Positions 22,349-32,311 of a stretch of DNA of 64,000 bases are shown here, one piece after another (within the stretch, counting starts at the first letter, position 1; each line of letters opens with the position of its first letter). A program made the translations under genes and the position numbers. This DNA is from Sphingomonas sp. 7/4-4. Its GTDB lineage: Bacteria; Pseudomonadota; Alphaproteobacteria; Sphingomonadales; Sphingomonadaceae. The stretch covers positions 2,232,001 through 2,296,000 of the forward strand of contig NZ_CP115960.1 in the NCBI RefSeq assembly GCF_027941955.1, given 5' to 3'. The notes under the pieces are model-generated. The model made no database searches and was not told the DNA's origin. It was given only the letters and a program-made list of their open reading frames with translations.

Positions 22349-23497
22349 ATGCCCGTGCTCGCTCTCCTCGCCCCTATCATCGCGCTCGCCGAGCCACAGG
22401 CGACGACGGCGCTCGATATCGACACCGAAGCGCGCTGGGTCGATTTCGAGCTGACGCCCTATAACCAGCTCCGCTTCCCGATCGCGCTCAACGGCCATAC
22501 CAGCTGGGCCATCCTCGATACCGGACTGAGCGACACCATCGTCACCAGCCGTTTCGCGCGGACCGCGGGCCTCGTCGCCGCGCGCCGCCAGCGCGCGCTC
22601 GCGATCGGCGGCGGCGTCGAAGTGGGCTGGGCCGACACGGCTTCGATCCGTTTCGGCGGACTGACCCGCAGCCATGGCCGTGTCGGCATCGCCGATCCCG
22701 CGGGGCAGATCCGCTTCGGCGCCGATGTGCTGGTCGGCGCGGACATCCTCAGCTGCTGCGCACTCGACATCGACTATGACGCGCGTCGCTTCCGCATCCT
22801 GTCGAGCGGGCGGATGCCCTTTCCCGGCACCACCGCGCCCTTGCGGCGCAGGAGCCCCAATGGCGTCTACCAATCCGAAGTCACGATCGCCGGCAAGCTA
22901 TTGCGGCCGATCATCGTCGACACCGGCGACGGCGGATCGTTGACGCTGAGCCGCACCGCCTGGGCCTCGACGGGAGTACGCGACGCGCGCGTCACCACTA
23001 CGCTGGGCTGGGGCATGGGCGGACCCGTGGTCACCGACACGCTCGTGGCCCCGTCCCTTTCGCTCGCCGGGATGGCGCCGGTGGAAGCCGAATTGCGGAT
23101 CGAAGGCGAGGGCGGTTTCTCGGCCTCGGTCGGCGCCGCAGGGCGGCTGGGGACCGGCATGCTGCTGCGTTACCGTTTGCTGCTCGATCCGCGCGCCGGC
23201 CGGATGATCCTCCAGCCGGGAAAGGCACGCGCCGCCAGGGTGCCCCGCTCGACCAGCGGGCTGCTCGTCGAATTCACCGGCACCGCGTTGCGAGTCGTCC
23301 ACGTCATGCGCGGCTCTCCCGCCGAGGCGGGCGGCTGGAAGGCGGGCGACCTGATCTGCTCGGCCGACGGGGTGTCGGTGGCTGAAGACGTCAAGGACGG
23401 GCTGGTCGAATGGACCGTCGGCACGCCCGGCCGCACCATCCGGATCGGCCTGTGCGACGGCACCGAACGCAGCCTGACGCTCGCGGACTTCTATTAG
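22349..23497 (+). CDS. Exported retropepsin-like aspartic protease with C-terminal PDZ domain
   Basis: 382 residues with a short hydrophobic N-terminus (MPVLALLAPIIALAEP). Two DTG sites lie in successive lobes: AILDTGLSDTIV (Asp near 57) and IVDTGDGGSLTL (Asp near 191), so one chain holds both halves of a pepsin-like active site. A PDZ domain follows from about residue 305 (VVHVMRGSPAEAGGWKAGDL). The combination suggests a periplasmic peptidase that selects substrates through PDZ. It sits 49 bases after cpaF, and the stop overlaps that of the convergent small membrane gene. Confidence 0.78.
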   Translation: MPVLALLAPIIALAEPQATTALDIDTEARWVDFELTPYNQLRFPIALNGHTSWAILDTGLSDTIVTSRFARTAGLVAARRQRALAIGGGVEVGWADTASIRFGGLTRSHGRVGIADPAGQIRFGADVLVGADILSCCALDIDYDARRFRILSSGRMPFPGTTAPLRRRSPNGVYQSEVTIAGKLLRPIIVDTGDGGSLTLSRTAWASTGVRDARVTTTLGWGMGGPVVTDTLVAPSLSLAGMAPVEAELRIEGEGGFSASVGAAGRLGTGMLLRYRLLLDPRAGRMILQPGKARAARVPRSTSGLLVEFTGTALRVVHVMRGSPAEAGGWKAGDLICSADGVSVAEDVKDGLVEWTVGTPGRTIRIGLCDGTERSLTLADFY

Positions 23498-23715
23498 CGC
23501 AGGTTGAGCGCCAGGCTCGCGAGGATCACCGCAGCGAGCATCGCCAGCACCTGGACCAACGTCCAGGGCATGAATCCGACCCGGTCCATGTCGCGCCGCC
23601 GCCGCCTGCGGTGCTCGCCGAAACCACTGGCCACCGCGACCAGCACGGCAGCCGCCGCACCGCCCCATAATTGTTGTTGCATCGTTTCGAAAAACTCCCA
23701 CATGCGCTCTGCCAT
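23494..23715 (-). CDS. Small membrane protein of unknown function
   Basis: 73 residues. Hydrophobic segments at LWGGAAAAVLVAVASGF and MPWTLVQVLAMLAAVILASL flank a strongly basic loop (EHRRRRRRDMDR), suggesting two transmembrane helices with a cytoplasmic basic loop. The start is ATG 23715; an internal ATG at 23682 is possible. It is divergent from the methyltransferase-like gene. Confidence 0.55.
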   Translation of the reverse strand: MAERMWEFFETMQQQLWGGAAAAVLVAVASGFGEHRRRRRRDMDRVGFMPWTLVQVLAMLAAVILASLALNLR

Positions 23716-23732
23716 TCAGGCAAGGAAATGTC

Positions 23733-24551
23733 ATGCGCCAGACTCTGACCGTGCTCGGCCTCCTTACCACTGCGATCGCAGTGGCCAGCGTCGCCGCGGG
23801 TGAGCCGCGGACGCAGCGCCACGCGATCCAGGACGCGGTTTCCGCCACCACCCGCACGCCGGCGAATGTCGCGCGCGATAAATATCGCCACCCGGTGGAG
23901 ACGCTGAGCTTCTTCGGAGTCAAGCCGGGGCAGACCGTAGTCGAGATCTGGCCGGGCGGCGGCTGGTACACCGAGATCCTCGCGCCGCTCACTAGCGCCA
24001 AGGGTACGCTCTACGCCGGCGTCTCGCCCTGGCCCGATGGCGGCAAGGGCGTGCAGGCGCTTCAGGCCAAGAATCCCGCGGTGTTCGGCCAGGTGAAGCT
24101 CGCCGCTTTCCCTTGGGCTGAGGGCCAGCCAAAGGTTCCCGACGGCAGCGCCGATGTCGTCCTCACTTTCCGCAACGTCCATAACTGGCGGATGGGCTAT
24201 CAGCGGAATGGGCAGGATTATGCGGCCGAGGCATTCGCGCAGATGTTCGCGATGCTCAAGCCCGGCGGCGTGCTCGGCATCGAAGACCACCGCCTGCCCG
24301 AAAGCGCGAGTGACGAGCGCGAGAAGAACAGCGGCTATATGAAGGTATCGACCGTCCGCCGGCTCGCCGAGCAGGCCGGGTTCAAGTTCGTCGCCGCGTC
24401 CGAAGTCAACGCCAATCCGCGCGACACTGCGGACTGGCCCAAGGGCGTCTGGACCCTTCCGCCCAGCTACACGCTCAAGGATGTGGACCGCGCCAAATAT
24501 GCGGCGATCGGCGAGAGCGACCGGATGACGCTGAAGTTCAGGAAGCCCTGA
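23733..24551 (+). CDS. Exported class I methyltransferase-like protein (COG4798 type)
   Basis: 272 residues. A signal peptide (MRQTLTVLGLLTTAIAVASVAAG) precedes a Rossmann-type methyltransferase domain: motif I is VVEIWPGGGWYTEIL, followed by ADVVLTFRNVHNW and FAMLKPGGVLGIEDHRLP. An export signal on a SAM-dependent fold is unusual because SAM is cytoplasmic. The family is widespread in proteobacteria but its reaction is not established. It starts 17 bases from the divergent small membrane gene. Confidence 0.8.
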   Translation: MRQTLTVLGLLTTAIAVASVAAGEPRTQRHAIQDAVSATTRTPANVARDKYRHPVETLSFFGVKPGQTVVEIWPGGGWYTEILAPLTSAKGTLYAGVSPWPDGGKGVQALQAKNPAVFGQVKLAAFPWAEGQPKVPDGSADVVLTFRNVHNWRMGYQRNGQDYAAEAFAQMFAMLKPGGVLGIEDHRLPESASDEREKNSGYMKVSTVRRLAEQAGFKFVAASEVNANPRDTADWPKGVWTLPPSYTLKDVDRAKYAAIGESDRMTLKFRKP

Positions 24552-24616
24552 TATTTTTGTTGCGGCGCCGCAATAGTCCATGCTCCGTTAACCAATAAGC
24601 CGTAGCAATCGGGTCC

Positions 24617-25678
24617 GTGCCACGCCGGATCCGCTCCCTGCTGTCCGTCCTTCGCGACGAGGTCGATACTTTCGCCAGCACGAGCGAACAGATCGCCGCG
24701 CGCACCAATTTGCTGGCGCTCAATGCCGCGATCGAGGCCGCCCGCTCGGGCGAAGCCGGCCGCGGCTTCTCGGTCGTCGCGCAGGAAGTGAAGGCGCTCG
24801 CCCAGCAGGCGCGCCACGCCAGCCTCGCATTCCGTTCCGAAGTCCGCGAACGCCTCGCCATGGGCGCGGGCATCGCCGACGAAATGGTCGGCGAGATCGA
24901 GGGCACGCGTCTCGTCGAGCTCGCCCAGGCGCTGATCCTCAACGTCACGCGCCATCTCTACGATCGCAGCGTCGATCTGCGCGTGATGGCGTCCGATGCC
25001 GAAGTCATCGCCGCGACGCTCGATCCGACGCCGGAGAAGATCGTCGCCGCGCAGGCGCGTCTCGCGGAATTCACGCGAACCTCGCCTTATTATCTCAATG
25101 TCTTCGTCGCCGATCGCGACGGCCGCATCATCATCTGCTCGGATCCCCATGCGCGCGTCCAGCAGACCAATGTCGGCAATGCGCCCCAGTTCCTGAAGGC
25201 GATGGGCAGCACCGATCGCGATGAATGGTTTACCGACGAGGTCTGGCAGAATCCCTGGTCCGATCACCGCGCGGTGCTCGTCTTCGTCACCGGCATTCGC
25301 CCGCGCGATACCGCCGGCAGGCCCGCCGGCGTCTTCTATGTCGAATTCGACTGGGAATCGCGCGTTCCCGCGATCATCTCCGATCGCTCGCTGTTCGGCG
25401 AAAAGGAATGGGCGCGCACGCGGATCTCGATCGTCGACGAGGCCGCACGCATCGTTGCCGATTCCTCGAGCACCCGCTTCGGCGAGACGATCCCGCTACC
25501 GGCCAAAGCGGTGCGCGGCGCAGAGGCACGCGCCGACACCACGATCGCCTTCGCTACCGCCGGCAGCTATCACGGCTTCGACGGGCTGGGCCTGCGCTGC
25601 GTCATCGAGCAGAAGATGATCAGTCTGGACGAGATCCAGGCGGCGCTGGGCGGCCTGGGGAGGCGGACGAACATCTAA
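24617..25678 (+). CDS. Soluble chemoreceptor-like protein with reversed domain order
   Basis: 353 residues from GTG 24617. Residues ~28-66 ([20 protein letters not shown], then [18 protein letters not shown]) are the conserved hairpin tip of methyl-accepting chemotaxis proteins. A short helical stretch and a Cache/PAS-like sensor region follow ([20 protein letters not shown] ... [12 protein letters not shown]). There is no transmembrane segment, and the signalling tip precedes the sensor, the opposite of classic receptors. No clear ribosome site precedes the GTG. It may report a cytoplasmic ligand to a CheA elsewhere. Confidence 0.75.
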   Translation: MPRRIRSLLSVLRDEVDTFASTSEQIAARTNLLALNAAIEAARSGEAGRGFSVVAQEVKALAQQARHASLAFRSEVRERLAMGAGIADEMVGEIEGTRLVELAQALILNVTRHLYDRSVDLRVMASDAEVIAATLDPTPEKIVAAQARLAEFTRTSPYYLNVFVADRDGRIIICSDPHARVQQTNVGNAPQFLKAMGSTDRDEWFTDEVWQNPWSDHRAVLVFVTGIRPRDTAGRPAGVFYVEFDWESRVPAIISDRSLFGEKEWARTRISIVDEAARIVADSSSTRFGETIPLPAKAVRGAEARADTTIAFATAGSYHGFDGLGLRCVIEQKMISLDEIQAALGGLGRRTNI

Positions 25679-25680
25679 AT

Positions 25681-25817
25681 TCCCTCCCTGATAGGGAGGG
25701 GCAAGGAGTGGGTATAGAAAAGGCGGGCTCGATACCCGCCTTTTCTATTCTTCTCACCCGCGGGAAGGGCTCGCTGACGCTCGCACCCACCCCGGCCCCT
25801 CCCTTGCAGGGAGGGGA
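25681..25817. repeat. Intergenic palindromic repeat with internal terminator
   Basis: The outer arms (TCCCTCCCTGATAGGGAGGG at 25681 and CCCTCCCTTGCAGGGAGGGG near 25799-25816) each form a hairpin and partly complement each other. A terminator hairpin lies between them. It lies between the convergent chemoreceptor-like gene and phaR. Confidence 0.7.
25716..25750. terminator. Bidirectional terminator within the repeat
   Basis: AGAAAAGGCGGG at 25716-25727 and CCCGCCTTTTCT at 25735-25746 form a perfect stem with T runs on both strands. It can serve both converging genes. Confidence 0.7.
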
Positions 25818-25824
25818 GCAATAG

Positions 25825-26403
25825 CTACTTGCCCAATTTCTCGATCTTGTCCTGCAGCCGCGCCAGCTCTGCCTTCAGCGCTGCGACATCGTCGCCGCCT
25901 TCGCCCGCGGCAGCCGGCTTGGCCGCCGTCGGCGTGGCTACGCCTGCGACTCCCGCGGCCCCCGGCTTGAACGCCTCGGCGGCCGCTTCGAACATCGCCA
26001 TGTTGCGTTTGGCGATCTCGGCGAAGGGCGAGTTGGCGAACGCGCCCTCGACCGCCGACTTGAACTGTTCCTGGTTGCGCCGAAAGCTGTCCATCGACGC
26101 TTCCAGATAGCCCGGCACCATTGCCTGCATCGAATCGCCATAAAGCGAGATCAGCTGGCGGAGGAAATTGACCGGTAGCATCGAAGTGCCCCGCGCTTCC
26201 TCTTCCATGATGATCTGGGTCAGCACATTATGGGTGATGTCCTCGTCGGTCTTGGCGTCGACGACCTTGAAGTCGCGCCCCTCGCGCGTCATCGCGGCGA
26301 GATGGTCGAGCGTGATGTAGGACGAGGTTTCGGTGTTGTAGAGTCGGCGGTTCGCGTATTTCTTGATGATGACCGGACCCGAACCAGTAGCAGCCTTCTT
26401 CAT
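25825..26403 (-). CDS. phaR: Polyhydroxyalkanoate synthesis repressor PhaR
   Basis: 192 residues from ATG 26403 (MKKAATGSGPVIIKKYANRR). The N-terminal PHB/PHA accumulation regulator domain has KYANRRLYNTETSSYITLDH, DFKVVDAKTDEDITHNVLTQ and IMEEEARG. A second domain (NFLRQLISLYGDSMQAMVPG) leads to an Ala/Pro-rich linker and a short C-terminal coiled coil (DVAALKAELARLQDKIEKLG). PhaR binds both PHA granules and DNA to control phasin genes. It is divergent from a PhaC-like hydrolase, with only 14 bases between the start codons. Confidence 0.92.
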   Translation of the reverse strand: MKKAATGSGPVIIKKYANRRLYNTETSSYITLDHLAAMTREGRDFKVVDAKTDEDITHNVLTQIIMEEEARGTSMLPVNFLRQLISLYGDSMQAMVPGYLEASMDSFRRNQEQFKSAVEGAFANSPFAEIAKRNMAMFEAAAEAFKPGAAGVAGVATPTAAKPAAAGEGGDDVAALKAELARLQDKIEKLGK

Positions 26404-26417
26404 GGATACCCCCACGC

Positions 26418-27478
26418 GTGAATGGTGATACCCTAACATCCTTTGCCGCATCGCAACAAGGGCCTCGGCCGCTCCCTCTGTTTCTCGCGCTGCTGCGCAG
26501 CGAAACTGCAGCATCGCCCGAACGGCGCGCTGCTGCACTTGCGGGCTTGCGCGCCTATCAGCAGGCCCCCGTCCCGCCCCGCCTGCACCGATGCCCGCCG
26601 TCGCCAGCGCAGGCCGCGCCAGGCTGCGCGACTATGGTGGCGAAGGCCTGCCGGTGGTGTTCGTGCCCTCGCTGATCAATCCGCCGCTGGTGCTCGATCT
26701 CGACGAGAATTCGCTGCTCCGCTGGCTCGCGCGGCAAGGCGTGCGCCCGCTCCTCGTCGATTGGGGAGCCCCCACGCCCGATGATCGCGCGCAGGACGTA
26801 ACGGCGCATGTCGAAGAACTGCTGTTGCCGCTGCTCGCCACGCTCGATCGCCCGCCGGCGTTGGCCGGCTATTGCCTCGGCGGCACCATGGCGACCGCCG
26901 CGGCGTCGGCGATTCGCACCGCCGGCCTCGTCACCATCGCCACGCCGTGGCGTTTCGAGGCCTATGGCGACACGCTTCAGCCGATCTCGGCGCTATGGGA
27001 CCAGGCCCATTCGACCTGCGAGCAGCTCGGGCTGGTGCCGATGGAGGTGCTGCAGTCCGGCTTTTGGCAGCTCGATCCGAAGCGCACGGTCGCCAAGTTC
27101 GAGCGCTTCGCCCGCCTCGCGCCTGACAGCGACGAGGCCCGCGCCTTCGTCGCGCTCGAGGATTGGGCCAATGGCGGCGCCCCGCTCAGCTTCGCTGCCG
27201 GTCGCCAATTGTTCGACGATTTCTTCGTGGCGGACCTGCCCGGCAGCGGCCGCTGGCAAGTCGCCGGCCGCAGCGTCGATCCCGACGCGCTCGACGTTCC
27301 CGTGCTTTCTTTCGTCTCGACCACCGACCGGATCGTTCCGGCCGCGAGCGCCGCGCGCATCGGCACGGTGCGCGAGCTGGCGATGGGGCATGTCGGGATG
27401 ATCGTCGGCGGCCGCGCGAAGGACGCGCTGTGGCAGCCGCTTGCGGACTGGCTAACCGCGCTTGCCGCCACTAGATAG
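26418..27478 (+). CDS. PhaC-like alpha/beta hydrolase (frameshifted near the 5' end)
   Basis: The main frame from about 26591 gives VVFVPSLINPP, LLVDWGAPTPDD and GYCLGGTMATAA; the G-x-C-x-G lipase box with Cys is that of PHA synthases. ALDVPVLSFVSTTDRIVPA follows, and the likely catalytic His is in MGHVGMI. The N-terminus lies in another frame from GTG 26418 (MNGDTLTSFAASQQGPRPLP). One extra C near 26576-26582 joins the two as APVPPRPAPMPAV. The restored length is about 353 residues, shorter than typical PhaC (~580). It may be a truncated-type PHA synthase or a related acyltransferase. The neighbours phaR and thiolase support a PHA role. Confidence 0.75.
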
Positions 27479-27514
27479 CCGCCAAACATTCGACACGCGC
27501 AGGAGCCCCATTAC

Positions 27515-28687
27515 ATGACCGACATCGTCATCACCGCCGCCAAGCGCACGCCGGTCGGCAGCTTCCTCGGCGCCTTCGCCGCGACGCCCGCGCACGAATT
27601 GGGCCGGATCGCGATCGAGGCGGCGCTCGAGCAGGCCGGCGTGAGGGGCGAGGAAGTCAGCGAAGTCATCCTGGGGCAGGTGCTCACCGCCGCGCAGGGC
27701 CAGAACCCCGCGCGCCAGGCATCGATGGCCGCCGGCGTTCCCAAGGAAGTCCCCGCCTGGGGCGTCCAGCAGGTCTGCGGCTCGGGCCTTCGTGCAGTCG
27801 CGCTCGCTTACCAGGCGATCAAGACCGGTGACGCGACGATCGTCGTCGCGGGCGGGCAAGAGAGCATGTCGATGAGCACGCACGCCCAGTCGCTGCGCCC
27901 CGGCACCAAGATGGGCGATCTCAGCCTGGTCGACACGATGATCAAGGACGGCCTGACCGACGTGTTCAACGGCTATCACATGGGCATCACCGCCGAGAAC
28001 CTCGCCGAGCAATATCAGGTCACGCGCGGCGAGCAGGACGCATTCGCGGTCCGCTCGCAGAACCTCGCCGAAGCCGCGCGCGCGGCGGGCAGGTTCAAGG
28101 ACGAGATCGCCCCCGTCACGATCAAGGGTCGCAAGGGCGACACCGTGGTCTCGGACGACGAATATATCCGCGCCGGCGCCACGGTGGAGAGCGTGTCGGG
28201 CCTGCGCCCCGCCTTCAAGAAGGACGGCACCGTCACTGCCGCCAACGCCTCGGGCCTCAACGACGGCGCCGCCGCGCTCGTCGTGATGAGCCGCGAGGAG
28301 GCCGAGAAGCGCGGCGCGCCGATCCTCGCCACCATCAAGAGCTGGGCAAGCGTCGGCGTCGACCCGTCGATCATGGGCATCGGCCCCGTTCCCGCCTCGA
28401 GGAAGGCGCTGGAGAAGGCCGGCTGGACGATCGCCGATCTCGACCTGATCGAAGCAAACGAGGCCTTCGCCGCGCAGGCTTTGTCGGTCGGCAAGGAGCT
28501 CGGCTGGGATGCCGACAAGGTCAACGTCAACGGCGGCGCGATCGCGATCGGCCACCCGATCGGCGCCTCGGGCGCACGCGTGCTCACCACCCTGATCTAC
28601 GAGATGCAGAAGCGCGACGCCAAGAAGGGCCTCGCCACTTTGTGCATCGGTGGGGGCATGGGCATTGCGATGTGCATCGAGCGGTAA
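27515..28687 (+). CDS. Acetyl-CoA C-acetyltransferase (thiolase)
   Basis: 390 residues, full thiolase length. It condenses two acetyl-CoA to acetoacetyl-CoA, or the reverse. The acyl-accepting Cys88 lies in [10 protein letters not shown], the His in [16 protein letters not shown] and the second catalytic Cys in [11 protein letters not shown]. Located 36 bases after the PhaC-like gene and near phaR, it probably supplies acetoacetyl-CoA for PHA synthesis (PhaA role), though AtoB-type degradation is equally possible from sequence. Confidence 0.92.
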   Translation: MTDIVITAAKRTPVGSFLGAFAATPAHELGRIAIEAALEQAGVRGEEVSEVILGQVLTAAQGQNPARQASMAAGVPKEVPAWGVQQVCGSGLRAVALAYQAIKTGDATIVVAGGQESMSMSTHAQSLRPGTKMGDLSLVDTMIKDGLTDVFNGYHMGITAENLAEQYQVTRGEQDAFAVRSQNLAEAARAAGRFKDEIAPVTIKGRKGDTVVSDDEYIRAGATVESVSGLRPAFKKDGTVTAANASGLNDGAAALVVMSREEAEKRGAPILATIKSWASVGVDPSIMGIGPVPASRKALEKAGWTIADLDLIEANEAFAAQALSVGKELGWDADKVNVNGGAIAIGHPIGASGARVLTTLIYEMQKRDAKKGLATLCIGGGMGIAMCIER

Positions 28688-28943
28688 TCGCTGGCCGCAA
28701 TAATCCGGGCATTGGTCGTAAAAGCGCCACATATTGGCGCAGTGCCGTACTATAACAGCGACGCACTCACCTTACATTATTGCGTTATGCTGCAACACAG
28801 CGCAACAACCCGAAAACTCCTGTAGCATATCTGCAACAGGCGGGTGGCTAATTAATCTGCAGTTCATAAACGGCCTTGCGCGGCAAGGCTCGAATAAGGC
28901 GTCATGGGGCAAATCGGGCATCAAGCCCGAGGGGGCCCCGAAC

Positions 28944-31900
28944 ATGAAAATCAGCCGACTTCTCGGCGCGACCGCCTTGGCGAGCGCCGCGTTCCTCTTT
29001 CCGCACGTTGCGCTCGCGCAGGCCGCGGACCCGCAATGCGTTGATTCGGATCCACAAACCGAGGGCTGTCAGGAAGAGGCGACGGGAGACACCGTCGTCG
29101 TCACCGGTTCGCGCATTCGTCGTCCGAACCTCGAATCGACGGTTCCGATCACCTCAATCGCCGGTGAGCAGTTCTTCCAGCAGGGGCAGACCAGCGTCGG
29201 CGATATGCTGAACGACCTGCCGCAGCTTCGCAGCACCTTCGCCCAGCAAAATCCAGGTCTCGGCATCGGCATCGCGGGCCTCAACCTGCTCGATCTCCGC
29301 GGCCTCGGCACGCAGCGCACGCTCGTGCTGGTCAACGGCCGTCGCCACGTGCCGGCCGACATTCTCAACAACGCAGTGTCGGTGGACGTCAATACGATCC
29401 CCAACGATCTCATCGAGCGCGTCGACATCGTCACCGGCGGCAACTCGGCGATCTACGGTTCGGACGCGATCGCGGGCGTGGTCAATTTCGTGCTGCGCCG
29501 CGATTTCGACGGCATCCAGGTGCGCGGTCAGGCCGGCATCACCGGAGAGGGCTTTGGCGCCAGCCAGTATATCTCGGCGATGGCGGGCCGAAACTTCGAC
29601 GGCGGTCGTGGCAACATCACGCTGCACGGCGAATATTCGCGTGCCGATCGCGTGTTCGCATCGGATGTCGATGCGTTCCGCACCAACCAGAACTTTGCGA
29701 TTATCGACGCAGACTCCGGCACCGGTGTGGTCAACGGTGGAGACGGTTTCCCCGATCGCCAGTTTTTCAACAACCTCAGCAGCACAACGATCCACTATGC
29801 TGGCCTGGTTCCGATCAACCAGCGCAACGCGCCGAACGCCGGCGCCTGCGGCAATGCGACAGCAGCCAATTTCGGCCCGCCGAACACCGCCGGTCCGGCA
29901 TTCAGCTGCACCTACATCTTCACCGACGCCGGCCGGCTGGTACAACAGACGGGCACGCGCTTCGGCACCGGTCTCAACAGCGGAATCATCGGCGGCAACG
30001 GCCAGACCGGCCGCGAAGGCAAGACCGTATCGGTCCTGCCGTTCAATGAGCGCTACAACTTCAACCTGCTGGCGCACTACGAATTCTCGCCCGCGATCGA
30101 AGCGTTCGTCGAGGCCAAGTGGAATCGAGTCAACGCGGTCGGCAACAATGCCGGCCCGTCGTTCAACCAGGGCACGGGCGGCACGAGCGACTTCCGCGAG
30201 CGGCCGCGGCTGGACAACCCGTTCCTGAACCCCGCCGATCGCACCACGCTGGCCAATCTCATCCTTGCATCTAATTGCAGATCCGATTTGCAGGTGACCT
30301 GCCCCTTACGACGAACATAGGCACTGCGGCGAACCCGATCCTCATCCCGGGAAACCTCACGGCTGCAGACCAGCTTGCAATCGCAAATGGCAGCTACCGC
30401 TTCGTCAATGCCCGCAACCTGCTCGACGTCGGGTTGCGCGACGAACATTTCCAGCGCGACACGTGGCGTGTCGTCGGCGGCCTTCGCGGGACGTTCAACG
30501 ACGATTGGAGCTACGAACTTTCGGTCAATTACGGCAAGTTCCGCGAGAGCGTCACCAGCAACGGCTATATCGATCGGCAGCGCTTCGCACTGGCGATGGA
30601 CGCCGGCCGCAACCCCGTTACCGGCGCGATCCAGTGCCGGTCGCAATTCGATCCTGCCTCGGCGGTGAAACTGGTCGGCTTCGGCCCATCGGACCCCACA
30701 GCCTTGGCGCAGTATAATGCCGCGCAGACGGCGCGGCTGGCAGCGGACATCGCCGCCTGCGTGCCCTACAATCCGTTCGGCACGGCGGACAACGGAGCTT
30801 CGGTCGACTATTTTGCGCGGACCTTCACGGTCAAGTCGGGGCTGACCCAGTTCGTGGCCTCAGGCTTCGTATCGGGCGACTCCAGCCAGATCTTCGAACT
30901 GCCCGGCGGCCCGGTCAGCTTCGCTCTGGGTGCCGAATATCGGAGCGAGACCGCGTTCTACGAGCAGGACAAGTTCGTCACCGACGGCTTCACGAACGGC
31001 GTCTCCATTCCTTCGTTCCAACCCGATCCGTTCCGGGTGAAGGAAGCGTACGGCGAAATCCGGCTTCCGCTGCTGAAGGACGTGCCCTTCTTCCATGAAC
31101 TGACTCTCAGCGGCGCCGCTCGCGTCGCGGGATATCAGGGCAGCGTCGGCACGGTCTATTCGTACAACGCTGGTGGCGACTGGGCGCCGGTCCAGGATAT
31201 CCGCTTCCGCGCCAATTACGGCCGGGCGGTTCGCGCACCCAACGTCTCGGAGACCGGATTCCCGCTGGTGCCGAACTTCTTCAACAACTTCACCGATCCG
31301 TGCAATCCGTCGGTCATCGGAAGCGGGGTACGCGCCGCCAATTGCGCTGCCGATCTGGGTTCGTTGCTCAGCAACCTGAACAACATCACCCAGTCGCTGC
31401 CGATCGTCAGCGGATCGAACCCGAACCTGAATGCCGAAACCTCGGATTCCTACACTTATGGTGTCGTTCTCCAGCCACGCTGGACGCCGGGCCTGAGCCT
31501 GTCGATCGACTATTACAACATCACGGTGAACGGGATCATCGCGACCGTTTCTCCGCAGACGATCGCCAATCAATGCTATGATTCACCGACGCTCAACAAC
31601 ATTTTCTGTTCTCAGTTCACTCGCTGGCGTGGGCCCGGTAACGGTCCGCTCGGAGAAGTTCCGGGCCGCATTCTGGGCAATTCGCTCATCAATGCCCCAC
31701 TCAACTTCGCCAAGCGCACGCGGCGGGGCATCGATGTCAACTTCGCCTATCGCCACAGCTTTGGCGAGTTCGATTTCAACACCAACCTGATCTACACGCA
31801 CAATCTGGAGATCAGCAACTTCCAGGATCCCACCAATCCGAACTTCGAGACCCGGGTCCTGGGGCAGCTGGGCGATCCGGAAGACGAGTTCCGGTGGGAC

Positions 31901-32245
31901 TTCGACTTCGGCGTGGGGCCGGTGACGTTGGGATACCGGGCGCACTATATCGGGCCGCAATACTACAATACTTACGCCACGCTGTTCGCGCTCAATGGGC
32001 AAACCCCGACGGACGTCGACGCGTTTCCGAGCACGAAGTACCAGGCGATCACGTATCATGATCTCCGCATCGACCTCGACGTCGCCAAGGACGGCAACGG
32101 TCGCGCGATCAAATTCTACGTGGGCGTAGACAATGTGCTGAATCAAGGCGTGCCGCGCGGCGCAACCACCGCAACCGGTGCCGGCAGCGCGATCTACAGC
32201 TTCCGCGGCCGCAATTTCTACTCCGGCTTCCGCGCACGGTTCTGA
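28944..32245 (+). CDS. TonB-dependent outer-membrane receptor (frameshifted)
   Basis: ATG 28944 follows GAGGGGG. Signal peptide MKISRLLGATALASAAFLFP; TonB-box-like DTVVVTGSRIRRP; plug domain with QTSVGDMLNDLPQL, RTLVLVNGRRHVP and GSDAIAGVVNFVLRRD. The frame stops at 30320. One extra C in the CCCC run at 30302-30305 gives VTCPLTTNIGTAANP and continues the beta-barrel to a C-terminal Phe (NFYSGFRARF). The restored length is about 1100 residues. The family imports large substrates such as oligosaccharides, peptides or siderophores; no substrate can be assigned. About 256 bases of unassigned, comparatively AT-rich DNA lie upstream. The 2OG-oxygenase gene follows. Confidence 0.9.
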
Positions 32246-32270
32246 TCCGACGTGGCAAGTGTTAATCTGA

Positions 32271-32298
32271 GGGGCGGAGGAAACTCCGTCCCCTTTTT
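32271..32298 (+). terminator. Rho-independent terminator after the TonB receptor
   Basis: GGGGCGGAG at 32271-32279 pairs with CTCCGTCCCC at 32284-32293, followed by TTTTT. It argues that the next gene starts downstream of it. Confidence 0.75.
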
Positions 32299-32311
32299 GA
32301 TCGGAGCGGCG

